The notes: generated by a model not told the origin, from the letters alone. Numbered from the stretch's first letter, positions 7,949-15,566 are shown. The stretch: DNA of 17,425 nucleotides from Chloroflexota bacterium (GCA_029858845.1 JAOUEG010000011.1:1-17425); one strand, 5' to 3'. Translations and numbers: made by a program.

Positions 7949-8482
7949 TCAGGTGGCGTCCATGAGGCGCGCCAGCCAGAACAGGCCGACGATGGTTTTC
8001 GCGTCGCGGATCTCGCCGCGCTCGATCGCTGCGACCGCATCGCGCCAGGGCAGCCACTCGACGATCAGGCGCTCATCGTCGTCTGGCCCGAGCCGTCCGT
8101 CGGGGTGGGCGGACGTCAGGTCGGTGGCGAGGTAGAGGTGCATGAATTCGTCGGTGAACCCGGGCGCCGTGTAGAAGGCGGCCAGCTTGCGCCAGGTTGC
8201 GGCCCGGAACCCGGTTTCTTCCTCGAGTTCCCGTCGTGCGGCGAGCGCGGGATCCTCCTTGGAGTCGTCGTCCTGCAGGTCGAGGCCCCCGGCCGGGATC
8301 TCCAGCAGGGCAGCGCCTGCGGCCGTCCGCCATTGCCGAACGAGGACCACGCGTTCGGCGTCATCCACCGCCACGATCGCAACGGCCCCCGGGTGGCCGG
8401 CGATGTCCCGGACGGAGCGCCGGCCATCCGGCAGTTCCACCGTGTCGATGCGGAACGTCAGGTAGCGCCCGCGGTAGAGCAC
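7949..8482 (-). CDS. Nudix hydrolase, ADP-ribose pyrophosphatase-like
   Basis: From GTG 8482 this is a 177-residue protein with a Nudix catalytic box: Glu76, then ARRELEEETGF (82-92) supplying the metal-binding Glu residues. The loop before Glu76 is about five residues longer than the usual box. The ELPDG turn, EIPAGGLD (61-68) and the downstream APGFTDEFMHLY segment are typical of the ADP-ribose pyrophosphatase (NudF-like) branch, which hydrolyses ADP-ribose to AMP and ribose 5-phosphate. Together with pncB nearby this touches NAD metabolism, though the two are on opposite strands. The frame stays open and protein-like upstream (DDLVERVVESR before LYRGRYL) without ATG, GTG or TTG, so the true N-terminus may be longer; a CTG at 8584 is one option. 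Confidence 0.88.
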   Translation of the reverse strand: MLYRGRYLTFRIDTVELPDGRRSVRDIAGHPGAVAIVAVDDAERVVLVRQWRTAAGAALLEIPAGGLDLQDDDSKEDPALAARRELEEETGFRAATWRKLAAFYTAPGFTDEFMHLYLATDLTSAHPDGRLGPDDDERLIVEWLPWRDAVAAIERGEIRDAKTIVGLFWLARLMDAT

Positions 8483-8530
8483 GCGCGACTCGACGACCCG
8501 CTCGACGAGGTCGTCGGGCGGGTCGGCATC

Positions 8531-8555
8531 GGCCCCGGAGGATCCCTCCGGGGCC
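8531..8555 (-). terminator. Perfect 11-bp hairpin between ATPase and Nudix genes
   Basis: GGCCCCGGAGG at 8531-8541 and its exact complement at 8545-8555 flank a 3-nt loop, starting 25 nt after the ATPase stop. It has no U-run. It may end the ATPase transcript or act as an intercistronic barrier, reducing or regulating Nudix expression. It lies inside the upstream open extension of the Nudix frame. Confidence 0.55.
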
Positions 8556-8580
8556 GTGGGATCGTCGGGCTGGTCGCCGG

Positions 8581-9696
<1,116 letters not shown>

Positions 9697-9815
9697 GACG
9701 CATACCTCCGCTCCCTGCGGCGCATCGCGGGCCCATGCATCCCAGTCGCCCGGGGGCGATGTCCCGCCGAGGCGGAACGCGGACGGGCCCCGTACGTGGC
9801 TGCCGGGGTCACCAC

Positions 9816-9844
9816 ATCCTACGGGCCGGTGCTCAGACCCGCAA
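9816..9844 (-). promoter_or_regulatory. Sigma-70-type promoter for the ABC ATPase gene
   Basis: On the minus strand TTGCGG (9844-9839) is followed after exactly 17 nt by TAGGAT (9821-9816). Transcription would begin near 9809, leaving a leader of about 110 nt before the ATG at 9696. Confidence 0.45.
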
Positions 9845-9895
9845 CTCGCGTCGTCGGCGTCGGGAACGGATAGCTGGTCTCGGTGTTCCTGCATC

Positions 9896-9937
9896 CATAG
9901 TTATGTAGCTGCTCAGTATGCTATGTTCCTATGTATG
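9896..9937 (+). promoter_or_regulatory. AT-rich control region with TATG direct repeats before the HTH-TOBE gene
   Basis: This stretch stands out as AT-rich in a GC-rich window. TATG occurs five times on the plus strand at 9902, 9917, 9922, 9930 and 9934 (the last includes the start codon). CATAG (9896-9900) and CTATG (9921-9925) form an inverted pair. TATGTT at 9922-9927 fits a -10 box 7 nt before the ATG, and there is no ribosome site, so the mRNA is probably leaderless. Head-to-tail direct repeats are known targets of BldC-like HTH proteins, so the downstream regulator may bind here and control itself. Confidence 0.5.
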
Positions 9938-10351
9938 AGCACGGACCTTCGTCTCGGCCAGGCTGCGGAGATGCTCGGCGTATCGCCGGACACCCTGCGG
10001 CGCTGGGAATCGGACGGGAAGCTGCGAACCCGTCGGTCCGGCGGCGGGCAGCGTCTCGTACCCATCGAAGAGGTGACCAGGCTGCTGGCCGATCGGCGGG
10101 AGGCCGCCCGCCACGAACGGCCGGCCGTCGTGGGATCCGCGCGCAACCGGTTCCCGGGGTTCGTCTCGCGGATCGAGCGCGACCGTGTGGCCGGTGTCAT
10201 CGAGATCCTGGCGGGCCCGCACCGGATCGTGAGTCTGATGACGGCCGAGGCGATCGACGAGCTGGGGCTGGCCGTCGGTGACGAAGCCGTCGGCATCGTG
10301 AAGGCGACCAATGTCATCGTGGAGGCCGCGACCGCCAGGGATCGGATCTGA
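9935..10351 (+). CDS. HTH (MerR/BldC-like) regulator fused to a TOBE molybdate-binding domain
   Basis: This 138-residue protein has two parts. Residues 6-54 form a MerR/BldC-like winged helix (LGQAAEMLGVSPDTLRRWESDGKLRTRRSGGGQRLVPIEEVTRLL). Residues about 71-131 form a single TOBE/Mop domain (RNRFPGFVSRIE... GDEAVGIVKATNVIVEA) of the type that binds molybdate or tungstate. It is thus a compact functional analogue of ModE, sensing molybdate and controlling transcription. It is the first gene of the mod locus, with two bases between its stop and the modA GTG. The ATG at 9935 has no ribosome site. The likely target is the AT-rich repeat region in front of it; whether it represses or activates cannot be read. 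Confidence 0.85.
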   Translation: MSTDLRLGQAAEMLGVSPDTLRRWESDGKLRTRRSGGGQRLVPIEEVTRLLADRREAARHERPAVVGSARNRFPGFVSRIERDRVAGVIEILAGPHRIVSLMTAEAIDELGLAVGDEAVGIVKATNVIVEAATARDRI

Positions 10352-10353
10352 CC

Positions 10354-11178
10354 GTGATGCGCGGTCAGGGGCGGCCGCGGATCCGCGGTGTCCAGGTCCT
10401 CCTCGTCGCGGTCGGATGCCTGGTTGCGGCGTGCAGCACGACCGGGCCGTCCGACGTCGGGCGCATCGATCTGACCGTATTCGCCGCGGCTTCGTTGCGC
10501 GATGCGACGCAGGCCGCCATCGCGGTGTACGCGGAGGCCGAACCGGACGTCACGATCACCCTCTCGACCGATTCCTCGGCGACGCTGCGGACCCAGATCG
10601 AGCAGGGCGCCCCGGCCGACGTGTTCCTCTCGGCGGACACGGACAATCCCCGGCGCCTGGTGGATCTCGGGATGACGGAGGGGACCGCCGTCGATTTCGC
10701 CACGAATGTCCCCGTCATCATCGTCCCGGCCGCGAATCCGGCTCGGATCGGGTCGCCCGCCGACTTGGCTCGTCCCGGCGTGAAGATGGTCGCCGCCGGC
10801 GACGAGGTGCCCATCGCGCGGTACGCGGCCGAGGTCGTCCGGGCCCTGGCCGCGCTGCCCGGCTATCCGCCCGGCTTCGCTTCCGCCGTGGCCGCCAACG
10901 TCGTGTCAAATGAGGCCAACGTCACCGCCGTCCTGACGAAGATCGAACTCGGTGAGGGTGATGCCGGGATCGTCTACCGGACCGATGCCCGTGGATCGGA
11001 CGCCGTCGTGGTCGTGCCCATCCCGTCCGAGGTGCATGTCACCGCGACCTACGCCGGCGTCGTCCTGCTCGCTTCCCCGGAGCCTCGGGAGGCCGCGGCG
11101 TTCCTCGACTGGCTGGCGAACGGCGACGGGCGCTCGGTGCTCGACCGGTTCGGATTCCTGGGTCCGTCGCCCGGATGA
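10354..11178 (+). CDS. modA: Molybdate-binding lipoprotein ModA
   Basis: This 274-residue extracellular solute-binding protein captures molybdate (or tungstate) and hands it to ModB. A lipobox VAAC ends at Cys27, so it is membrane-tethered by a lipid. Family features are TVFAAASLRDA (oxyanion-contacting Ser near 47), STDSSATLRTQIEQGAPADVFLSAD, SNEANVTAVLTKIELGEGDAGIVYRTDA and a closing FLDWL helix. Length is typical. GTG 10354 or ATG 10357 may be the start; they differ by one residue. The stop overlaps the modB start as ATGA. Confidence 0.93.
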   Translation: MMRGQGRPRIRGVQVLLVAVGCLVAACSTTGPSDVGRIDLTVFAAASLRDATQAAIAVYAEAEPDVTITLSTDSSATLRTQIEQGAPADVFLSADTDNPRRLVDLGMTEGTAVDFATNVPVIIVPAANPARIGSPADLARPGVKMVAAGDEVPIARYAAEVVRALAALPGYPPGFASAVAANVVSNEANVTAVLTKIELGEGDAGIVYRTDARGSDAVVVVPIPSEVHVTATYAGVVLLASPEPREAAAFLDWLANGDGRSVLDRFGFLGPSPG

Positions 11179-11975
11179 GCACGCGGATCGCCGTCCTCGC
11201 CCTCGCGTCCGGTTTCGTCCTGTTCCTGGGGCTTCCGGTCGTCGCGCTGCTGGCACGAGCGCTCGGCGGCAGGGCGTTCGCCGATGCCCTCGGATCGCCG
11301 GCGGTGATGGACGCCCTGGCACTGAGCCTCGCCACGACGGGCGTGACCGTCGTCATCACCCTCGCGCTGGGCACGCCACTCGCGTACCTGCTGGCGCGCC
11401 GTCGATTTCGCGGCGCCGCCGTGGTCGAGACCGCGATCGACCTCCCGATCGTGCTGCCGCCGTCCGTGGCCGGCCTGGCGCTGCTGCTGGTCTTCGGCCG
11501 GCAGGGCCTACTGGGCGGCACGCTCGACGCATTCGGCGTGCAGGTGGCCTTCACGACGGTCGCCGTGATCCTGGCGCAGACCTTCGTCGCCGCCCCGTTC
11601 TACGTCCGGTCAGCAAGGACCGGTTTCGCGGGCGTCGATCGCGACCTCGAGGACGCCGCGCGGGTCGACGGGGCAGGGGAGGCCAGTATCGTCCGTTTCG
11701 TGACGATCCCCCTGGCGGGGACCGCGCTGGCCGCCGGCCTGGTCATGGCCTGGGCCCGGGCGCTGGGTGAATTCGGGGCGACGATCATGTTCGCCGGGTC
11801 CCTTCAGGGACGGACGCAGACGCTCCCGCTGGTCGTCTACGCGGAGTTCAGCGGCGGGGATCTCGACGCCTCGGTCGCTGCGGCGGCGATCCTGGTGCTG
11901 GCGGCGTTCGGCGTGCTGGTGGCCGTGCGCGGACTCCATTGGGGTCGCGCCCTGGACGTCCGGACCGGACCTTGA
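11175..11975 (+). CDS. modB: Molybdate ABC transporter permease ModB
   Basis: This 266-residue inner-membrane permease has about six helices. The cytoplasmic coupling (EAA) loop is at about 159-179 (EDAARVDGAGEASIVRFVTIP), and the ModB-typical RALGEFGATIMFAG motif is at about 195-208. It forms the channel through which ModA-delivered molybdate enters, driven by an ATPase that docks on the EAA loop. ATG 11175 overlaps the modA stop. A modC gene would be expected next, but the downstream sequence holds a hairpin and a Dps fragment instead. Confidence 0.94.
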   Translation: MSTRIAVLALASGFVLFLGLPVVALLARALGGRAFADALGSPAVMDALALSLATTGVTVVITLALGTPLAYLLARRRFRGAAVVETAIDLPIVLPPSVAGLALLLVFGRQGLLGGTLDAFGVQVAFTTVAVILAQTFVAAPFYVRSARTGFAGVDRDLEDAARVDGAGEASIVRFVTIPLAGTALAAGLVMAWARALGEFGATIMFAGSLQGRTQTLPLVVYAEFSGGDLDASVAAAAILVLAAFGVLVAVRGLHWGRALDVRTGP

Positions 11976-11982
11976 ATCCCGC

Positions 11983-12032
11983 GGCCGACCGAGCACATCC
12001 CGCCGACTGACCATCGGCCCTCGGCGTCGGCC
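11983..12032 (+). terminator. Long hairpin after modB
   Basis: GGCCGAC-CGAG (11983-11993) pairs with CTCG-GC-GTCGGCC (12020-12032): a 7-bp and a 4-bp stem separated by a 2-nt bulge, starting 8 nt after the modB stop. It has no T-run. It probably ends the mod transcript or marks the junction where modB meets the Dps remnant. Confidence 0.35.
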
Positions 12033-12042
12033 CATTCGGGAG

Positions 12043-12261
12043 ATGGCCCGGCTCGCGTCGGTGGTGGATGAGGAGGGAGCTCCCGATGCGACCGAGATGA
12101 TCCACCGACTCATCACGGCGCATGAGACCGTCGTCGCGACGGCACGCGCCGTCGTGGACGTGGCCGAACCGACCGGTGACATCGCCACGGTGGACCTTGC
12201 CACCCAGCGGATCCTCGTGCACCAGAAGACCCTCTGGATGCTGCGGTCAACAGTGGCTTGA
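12043..12261 (+). pseudogene. C-terminal half of a Dps-type ferritin (remnant)
   Basis: The 72 residues from ATG 12043 match the second half of Dps proteins of the type with EFLKLT...PDA-MI..L..DHE... The visible blocks are EMARLASV, APDATEMIHRLITAHETVVATAR and DLATQRILVHQKTLWMLRS. Dps proteins are about 150-160 residues and carry the iron-oxidation ligands (His, His, Asp, Glu, including the HWN motif) on the first two helices. None of that is here. Only 67 nt separate this ATG from the modB stop, and no frame in that gap encodes the missing half. GGGAG abuts the ATG, too close to serve it. I read it as a truncated gene left after deletion or rearrangement; a functional two-helix micro-protein is the alternative. 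Confidence 0.65.
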
Positions 12262-12480
12262 TCGTCGCAGGTGGTGGGGCGGGGGTCCATGCGAGCGTGC
12301 GGCCTACCTGCCGGCAGCCGGCCGGCCGTGCACGGCAACGGGCCCCCGAAGGCTGGGGGGGCAGCCAACGGAGACCCATGGGACAGCCTGCCGGGGCATT
12401 CCCGTCCGGGCCAGTGCCAGTCGGTCCGATCGGGCCGGGACATCGGTCGCGTCATGCCCGTGCCGCACCGGGGTACGAAT
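12262..12480. other. Palindrome-rich noncoding gap of unknown role
   Basis: No convincing gene is seen on either strand. The stretch has many self-complementary elements: TGCCGGCA near 12309-12316, GCCGTGCACGGC (12325-12336), GCCCCC/GGGGGC near 12342-12362, CCCATGGG (12375-12382) and CGGG/CCCG near 12392-12404. It lies upstream of the likely rhodanese promoter. It might be a structured RNA, the transcribed tail of the Dps remnant, or decaying sequence. I could not match it to a known riboswitch. Confidence 0.3.
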
Positions 12481-12482
12481 GA

Positions 12483-12514
12483 GTTTGCGCAAACACGCAA
12501 GTAGATGCTATCGT
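12483..12514 (+). promoter_or_regulatory. Rhodanese promoter with a perfect 12-bp palindromic operator
   Basis: GTTTGCGCAAAC (12483-12494) is a perfect palindrome. It covers a TTGCGC -35-like hexamer (12485-12490), which is followed after 18 nt by TATCGT (12509-12514), preceded by TGC as an extended -10. A dimeric repressor, for example of the ArsR type, bound here would block polymerase. The regulator is not encoded in the window. Confidence 0.5.
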
Positions 12515-12563
12515 GGGCCACGCCCGAGCCAGTCGGGCGCACCCACCCTGGAGGTCTGATCGG

Positions 12564-13121
12564 ATGACGCGCGACCGCACCGGTCGAACGGGGAACCCAC
12601 GCAGCGCCCAGGAGTCGACCCCGACGACGGTGTCGTCGCGGTCGCCCGCCCTGCTCGGCGCTGCCGTGGTGGCCATCCTCGGGGTCGTCGTCGCGGGCTT
12701 CGTCCTCCTCTCCGGCGGCCTTTCGGCCGACGCCGGCCCGACGAGCGCCGGGGCCGACGACGCCCGCGGCGCTGCCGTCGTCCAGGGGATCGGCGGCCAA
12801 TGGTCCGAGGTGACGGTGGATCAGCTCTATTCGATGCTCGAGACCGAGGACTTCGCGCTCCTCAACGTCAAGACCCCGTACAGCGGGGAGATCGAGGGAA
12901 CCGACCTGTACATCCCGTATGACCGATTGACCGCCAGGGCCGACGAACTGCCCGCCGATCGGACGGCGACGATCGTCGTCTATTGCCGGACCGGTCGCCA
13001 GAGTTCGATCGCCGCCCAGACCCTGCTCGACCTGGGCTACACGGACATCGTCAACGTGGATGGCGGGATGACGGCCTGGACAGCCAGCGGCCGCGAGCTC
13101 ATCCAAGTGGATCGCTCGTGA
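12564..13121 (+). CDS. Membrane-anchored rhodanese-like protein
   Basis: This 185-residue protein has a short charged N-terminus, one transmembrane helix (about 29-50), a flexible Gly/Ala/Asp linker, and a single rhodanese domain (about 80-182) that should lie outside the membrane. The active-site loop is CRTGRQSS with Cys141 as the sulfur-carrying residue. The preceding NVKTPYSGEIEGTDLYIPYD block is characteristic of this rhodanese branch. Such enzymes move sulfane sulfur between thiols, thiosulfate or cyanide; the natural substrate is not evident. GGAGG (12550-12554) lies 9 nt before the ATG. The stop overlaps the GTG of the following membrane protein, so they are a translationally coupled pair. 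Confidence 0.9.
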   Translation: MTRDRTGRTGNPRSAQESTPTTVSSRSPALLGAAVVAILGVVVAGFVLLSGGLSADAGPTSAGADDARGAAVVQGIGGQWSEVTVDQLYSMLETEDFALLNVKTPYSGEIEGTDLYIPYDRLTARADELPADRTATIVVYCRTGRQSSIAAQTLLDLGYTDIVNVDGGMTAWTASGRELIQVDRS

Positions 13122-13630
13122 GTCCCCGGGCCACGTCGTGGTCGCTCGACTCGCGGTTCGTCGGCTGGGCCGTGGCCTGGGGCCTGCTGTCGCTCGTGGT
13201 GTTCGGCGTGGTCTCGGCCATCATCCCGAACCCGGTGTTCGGACGACAGATCCCGCCTGAGCCGTTCGCCATCGCTGTCTGGCTCGTCTCGGCGCCGTTG
13301 ATGGGGCTCGTGATGGCGACCTACGTGGCGCCTCCACGGATGAGCGCCGCGCCCGTGCCCCTCGGGAGCCCGTCGTCTGCGGCCATCTCGAGCGGATCGT
13401 CCGAGCGCGAGGGCTCGCTCCTGGGGACCGTCGCCGGCCTTGGCGCGTTCCTCGCCATCGGGTGCCCGGTCTGCAACAAGATCGCCCTGGTGCTCCTGGG
13501 CACGAGCGGGGCGCTCACGATCTACGCTCCGCTCCAGCCGGTCATCGGCGCGGCGTCGCTTGCCCTGCTCGCCGGGACCCTGGTCTGGCGGATGCGCCTG
13601 CGAGGGCGCGGGGGAGCCTGCGCGGTCTGA
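13118..13630 (+). CDS. Four-helix membrane protein with a CPVC motif
   Basis: This 170-residue integral membrane protein has hydrophobic helices at about 13-35, 51-70, 101-128 and 138-157. A Ser/Pro-rich loop joins helices 2 and 3. Within helix 3 is GCPVCNK (Cys116 and Cys119), a CxxC pair that could perform thiol-disulfide exchange, carry sulfur or bind a soft metal. I do not recognise a named family. The GTG start overlaps the rhodanese stop (GTGA), so a functional partnership with that protein is likely: the rhodanese outside, and a CxxC partner in the membrane that could accept or relay sulfur or electrons. A penultimate-region Cys (GACAV) is also present. Confidence 0.8.
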   Translation: MSPRATSWSLDSRFVGWAVAWGLLSLVVFGVVSAIIPNPVFGRQIPPEPFAIAVWLVSAPLMGLVMATYVAPPRMSAAPVPLGSPSSAAISSGSSEREGSLLGTVAGLGAFLAIGCPVCNKIALVLLGTSGALTIYAPLQPVIGAASLALLAGTLVWRMRLRGRGGACAV

Positions 13631-13646
13631 CCCGGGGCGCCCGGGT
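13630..13646. terminator. Bidirectional terminator-like hairpin between convergent genes
   Basis: ACCCGGG (13630-13636), a GCG loop, and CCCGGGT (13640-13646) form a perfect 7-bp hairpin. It sits in the 22-nt gap between the convergent CPVC protein and acetyltransferase genes. There is no U-run on either strand. Position suggests that it ends both transcripts. Confidence 0.5.
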
Positions 13647-13652
13647 GGCCCC

Positions 13653-14168
13653 TCAGCCGAGACGCTTCCGCATGGTGATGTCCGTCTCGGCGTACCCGGA
13701 GGAGCGGTACAGCCGGCGGGCGATCTCGTTGTCGCCGAACACGTGGAGGCCGATCGACCCGTAGCCGAGTCCTCGAACGATGGGCTCGAGCGCCGACAGG
13801 GCTGCCCGGCCGAGCCCTCGGCCGCGGTACCGCTCGTGGATCTCGATGTCCCAGATGAACGCCTCTCCGCTCCCGATCGCTCCTGTCGGCCCGAACCACA
13901 CGACGCCGACCACCTCGCCCGCCGGATCCACGATCGAGCGGATCTCCTGGCCCGGCGTCGCCTGGCCCTCCGGCAGGAGTTCCGAGAACGCGCGCTCCGA
14001 CCGGGCTTGGGCTTCGTCAGCCGGCCAGGCGCCCACCCGGACCTTGTCGGCCGCATAGCCGCGTACCGACGCGGAGCGCCACTGCTCGAAGGCGGACGGG
14101 GTCATGGGCGGAAGACGGACGCCCTCCGCGACTGGCGGGGCGTCGGGTGCGTCGGGCACATCGGGCAT
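13653..14168 (-). CDS. GNAT-family N-acetyltransferase
   Basis: This 171-residue protein has the GNAT acetyl-CoA site RYRGRGLGRAAL (about 113-124), preceded by the strand AFIWDIEIHE and followed by GSIGLHVFGDNEIARRLYRSSGYAETDITMRK, the classic C-terminal half in which an Asn and a Tyr help release CoA. The N-terminal part (MTPSAFEQWRSASVRGYAADKVR) resembles single-domain acetyltransferases of unknown substrate. ATG 14168 is chosen because GGGAGG precedes it by 5 nt. That ribosome site lies in a perfect palindrome GGAGGCCTCC (14169-14178). It is downstream of the LLM oxidoreductase on the same strand with a 100-nt gap containing hairpins, so co-transcription is uncertain. Confidence 0.88.
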   Translation of the reverse strand: MPDVPDAPDAPPVAEGVRLPPMTPSAFEQWRSASVRGYAADKVRVGAWPADEAQARSERAFSELLPEGQATPGQEIRSIVDPAGEVVGVVWFGPTGAIGSGEAFIWDIEIHERYRGRGLGRAALSALEPIVRGLGYGSIGLHVFGDNEIARRLYRSSGYAETDITMRKRLG

Positions 14169-14197
14169 GGAGGCCTCCCTGTATGACCGTGGTCCTC

Positions 14198-14217
14198 GGG
14201 CGCCGATGTCGGCGCCC
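14198..14217 (-). promoter_or_regulatory. Perfect inverted repeat in the acetyltransferase leader
   Basis: GGGCGCCGA (14198-14206) and TCGGCGCCC (14209-14217) are exact complements with 2 nt between them. The repeat is 30 nt before the acetyltransferase ATG and may be a second terminator for the upstream LLM gene, an operator, or a leader hairpin. Confidence 0.35.
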
Positions 14218-14243
14218 TGTTGGGTACCGGCGGCCGGCGCCGC

Positions 14244-14262
14244 CGCTGGCTGACGGCCAGCG
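14244..14262 (-). terminator. Terminator-like hairpin after the LLM oxidoreductase
   Basis: CGCTGGC and GCCAGCG form a perfect 7-bp stem with a 5-nt loop, beginning 6 nt after the LLM stop codon on the minus strand. No U-run follows. The position right behind the stop supports a terminator. Confidence 0.5.
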
Positions 14263-14268
14263 TCTGGG

Positions 14269-15276
14269 TCAAGCCTCGCCGAGAGCCGCGTTGAGCGCAG
14301 GGATGATGGTGGAGCCGTAGGCCTCCAGCTGCAGCTCCTCATCCCCGCTCATGAGGTACAGGTTGAACTGGTCGACTCCGGCCTCGCTGAGCTCGATGAG
14401 CCGCCGGACGTGTTCGTCGGGCGGGCCGACGATCGCGAAGCGGTCCACGATATCGTCCGCGACGAACTGCGAATTGGAGGATCCGACCACGGCATGCTGG
14501 CTGTAGTCGTAGCCCTCGCGATCGCGGATGTAGCCGGTCAACGTGTCAGGCAACTCCTCGCGCGGATACTTGTTCACCAGGTCGACGACATGGTTGGCGA
14601 CCATCGCCGGGAACCAGCGCACTCGTTCACGACACTCGTCGACGGGCCCCACGTGCGCCGGGGCGGCGGCCTGGACCTTGATCGAGGTCGGATCACGGCC
14701 TGCCTTCTTGGCCGCCGCATGCATCGTGCCGACCATCCAGCGGATCAGGTCGGGATCGGCCAGCTGCAGGATCAGCCCGTCAGCGATGCGGCCGGTCATC
14801 GCGAGTGCCATCGGTCCGTAACCGGCGATCCAGACCGGCAGCTTCCAACTGCCGGTCCAGGGCAGCCCCAGGTCTGCCCCCTCGTACTCCGTCGTCCTGC
14901 CCTCGACAAGGTCCCGGATGACCGTTACCGCCTCCTCCAGCGTCAACATCGTCGTGGGCGGCTTGCCCAGCACGCGGACGGCGTTGTCGCCACGACCGAT
15001 GCCCAGGTCCATGCGGCCGCCCGAGATCTCGTCCAAGGTCGCTAGTGCGCTCGCCGTCACGCTCGGTTCCCGCGTGGCCGGATTCGTGACGCACGTGCCC
15101 AGACGCATCGCCGAGGTGTTGAGCGCCATGACCGTGAGCAGGGGATAGACCTCCTTCCACAGCACATGACCGTCGAAGAGCCAGCCATAGCCGAACCCGG
15201 CAGCCTCTGCCTGCTTCGTGAGCGCGACCGTGCGCTCGATGCTGAACAAGGGCTTGAGGGTGAATCCGAAGTCCAT
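14269..15276 (-). CDS. LLM-class F420/flavin-dependent oxidoreductase
   Basis: This 335-residue soluble enzyme is of the luciferase-like (bacterial luciferase/Mer) TIM-barrel family. Typical elements are the DFGFTLKP start, GYGWLFDGHVLWKEVYPLL, MRLGTCVTNPATREPSVTASALATLDEISGGRMDLGIGRGDNAVR (about 58-102, the cofactor-phosphate region) and PVWIAGYGPMALAMTGRIADGLIL. The overall pattern fits the F420-dependent subgroup rather than FMN monooxygenases, but cofactor and substrate are inferred. The ATG at 15276 has no ribosome site and follows a TANNNT box by 8 nt. It is followed by a hairpin and the acetyltransferase gene. Confidence 0.88.
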   Translation of the reverse strand: MDFGFTLKPLFSIERTVALTKQAEAAGFGYGWLFDGHVLWKEVYPLLTVMALNTSAMRLGTCVTNPATREPSVTASALATLDEISGGRMDLGIGRGDNAVRVLGKPPTTMLTLEEAVTVIRDLVEGRTTEYEGADLGLPWTGSWKLPVWIAGYGPMALAMTGRIADGLILQLADPDLIRWMVGTMHAAAKKAGRDPTSIKVQAAAPAHVGPVDECRERVRWFPAMVANHVVDLVNKYPREELPDTLTGYIRDREGYDYSQHAVVGSSNSQFVADDIVDRFAIVGPPDEHVRRLIELSEAGVDQFNLYLMSGDEELQLEAYGSTIIPALNAALGEA

Positions 15277-15284
15277 GGTCGGAC

Positions 15285-15290
15285 AGCCTA
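15285..15290 (-). promoter_or_regulatory. -10 box of a probable leaderless promoter for the LLM gene
   Basis: On the minus strand TAGGCT ends 8 nt before the ATG at 15276, which has no ribosome site. The geometry is nearly the same as in front of the genes at 293 and 9935. The rest of 15291-15467 shows no gene. Confidence 0.35.
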
Positions 15291-15467
15291 CACCCCGCGG
15301 ACCATGCGCTGTCTCGGCACGCCGTGCCAGAAGCCCGTCGCAGGCACCCGCGAACGCGCACTATCGCGAAAGTGGGAGAGCACCTCAATGCCGCCGCTGG
15401 CTCAACCCTTCCGGGCATCGCAGCTCGAGCAGCGACGCCGGCTGCGTCGGCAGCGATCTCGCCGGTT

Positions 15468-15481
15468 CGCACCTCGGTGCG
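15468..15481 (-). terminator. Short hairpin just after tRNA-His
   Basis: CGCACC and GGTGCG form a 6-bp inverted pair starting 9 nt after the encoded CCA of the tRNA. It is a possible transcript end or processing boundary. It has no U-run, so the call is weak. Confidence 0.3.
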
Positions 15482-15489
15482 TGGGGTAT

Positions 15490-15566
15490 TGGGGTGGCCT
15501 ACGGGGCTCGAACCCGTAACCTCTGGAGCCACAATCCAGTGCTCTGCCGGTTGAGCTAAGGCCACC
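15490..15566 (-). tRNA. tRNA-His (GTG anticodon)
   Basis: The minus strand folds as a full cloverleaf. The acceptor GTGGCCT pairs with AGGCCAC, the D stem is GCTC/GAGC, the anticodon stem CTGGA/TCCAG encloses the loop TTGTGGC with anticodon GTG, and the T arm is ACGGG-TTCGAGC-CCCGT. An extra G at -1 (15566) faces discriminator C73, the histidine-tRNA identity pair read by HisRS. The 3' CCA is encoded (15492-15490). It stands alone without other tRNAs. Confidence 0.97.

Noticed and set aside
11976..12043. Insertion sequence scar at the Dps remnant
   Set aside because: There is a hairpin but no terminal inverted repeats, target duplication or transposase fragment.
12262..12480. Molybdenum-cofactor or cobalamin riboswitch
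   Set aside because: Its closeness to mod genes and pieces such as CGGAGACCC suggested it, but I could not assemble the conserved core of either class. The likely promoter lies downstream of it, so it would not be in the rhodanese leader.
15490..15566. tRNA-His as an integration site for a mobile element
   Set aside because: No integrase, direct repeat of the tRNA 3' end, or foreign-looking gene lies on either side.
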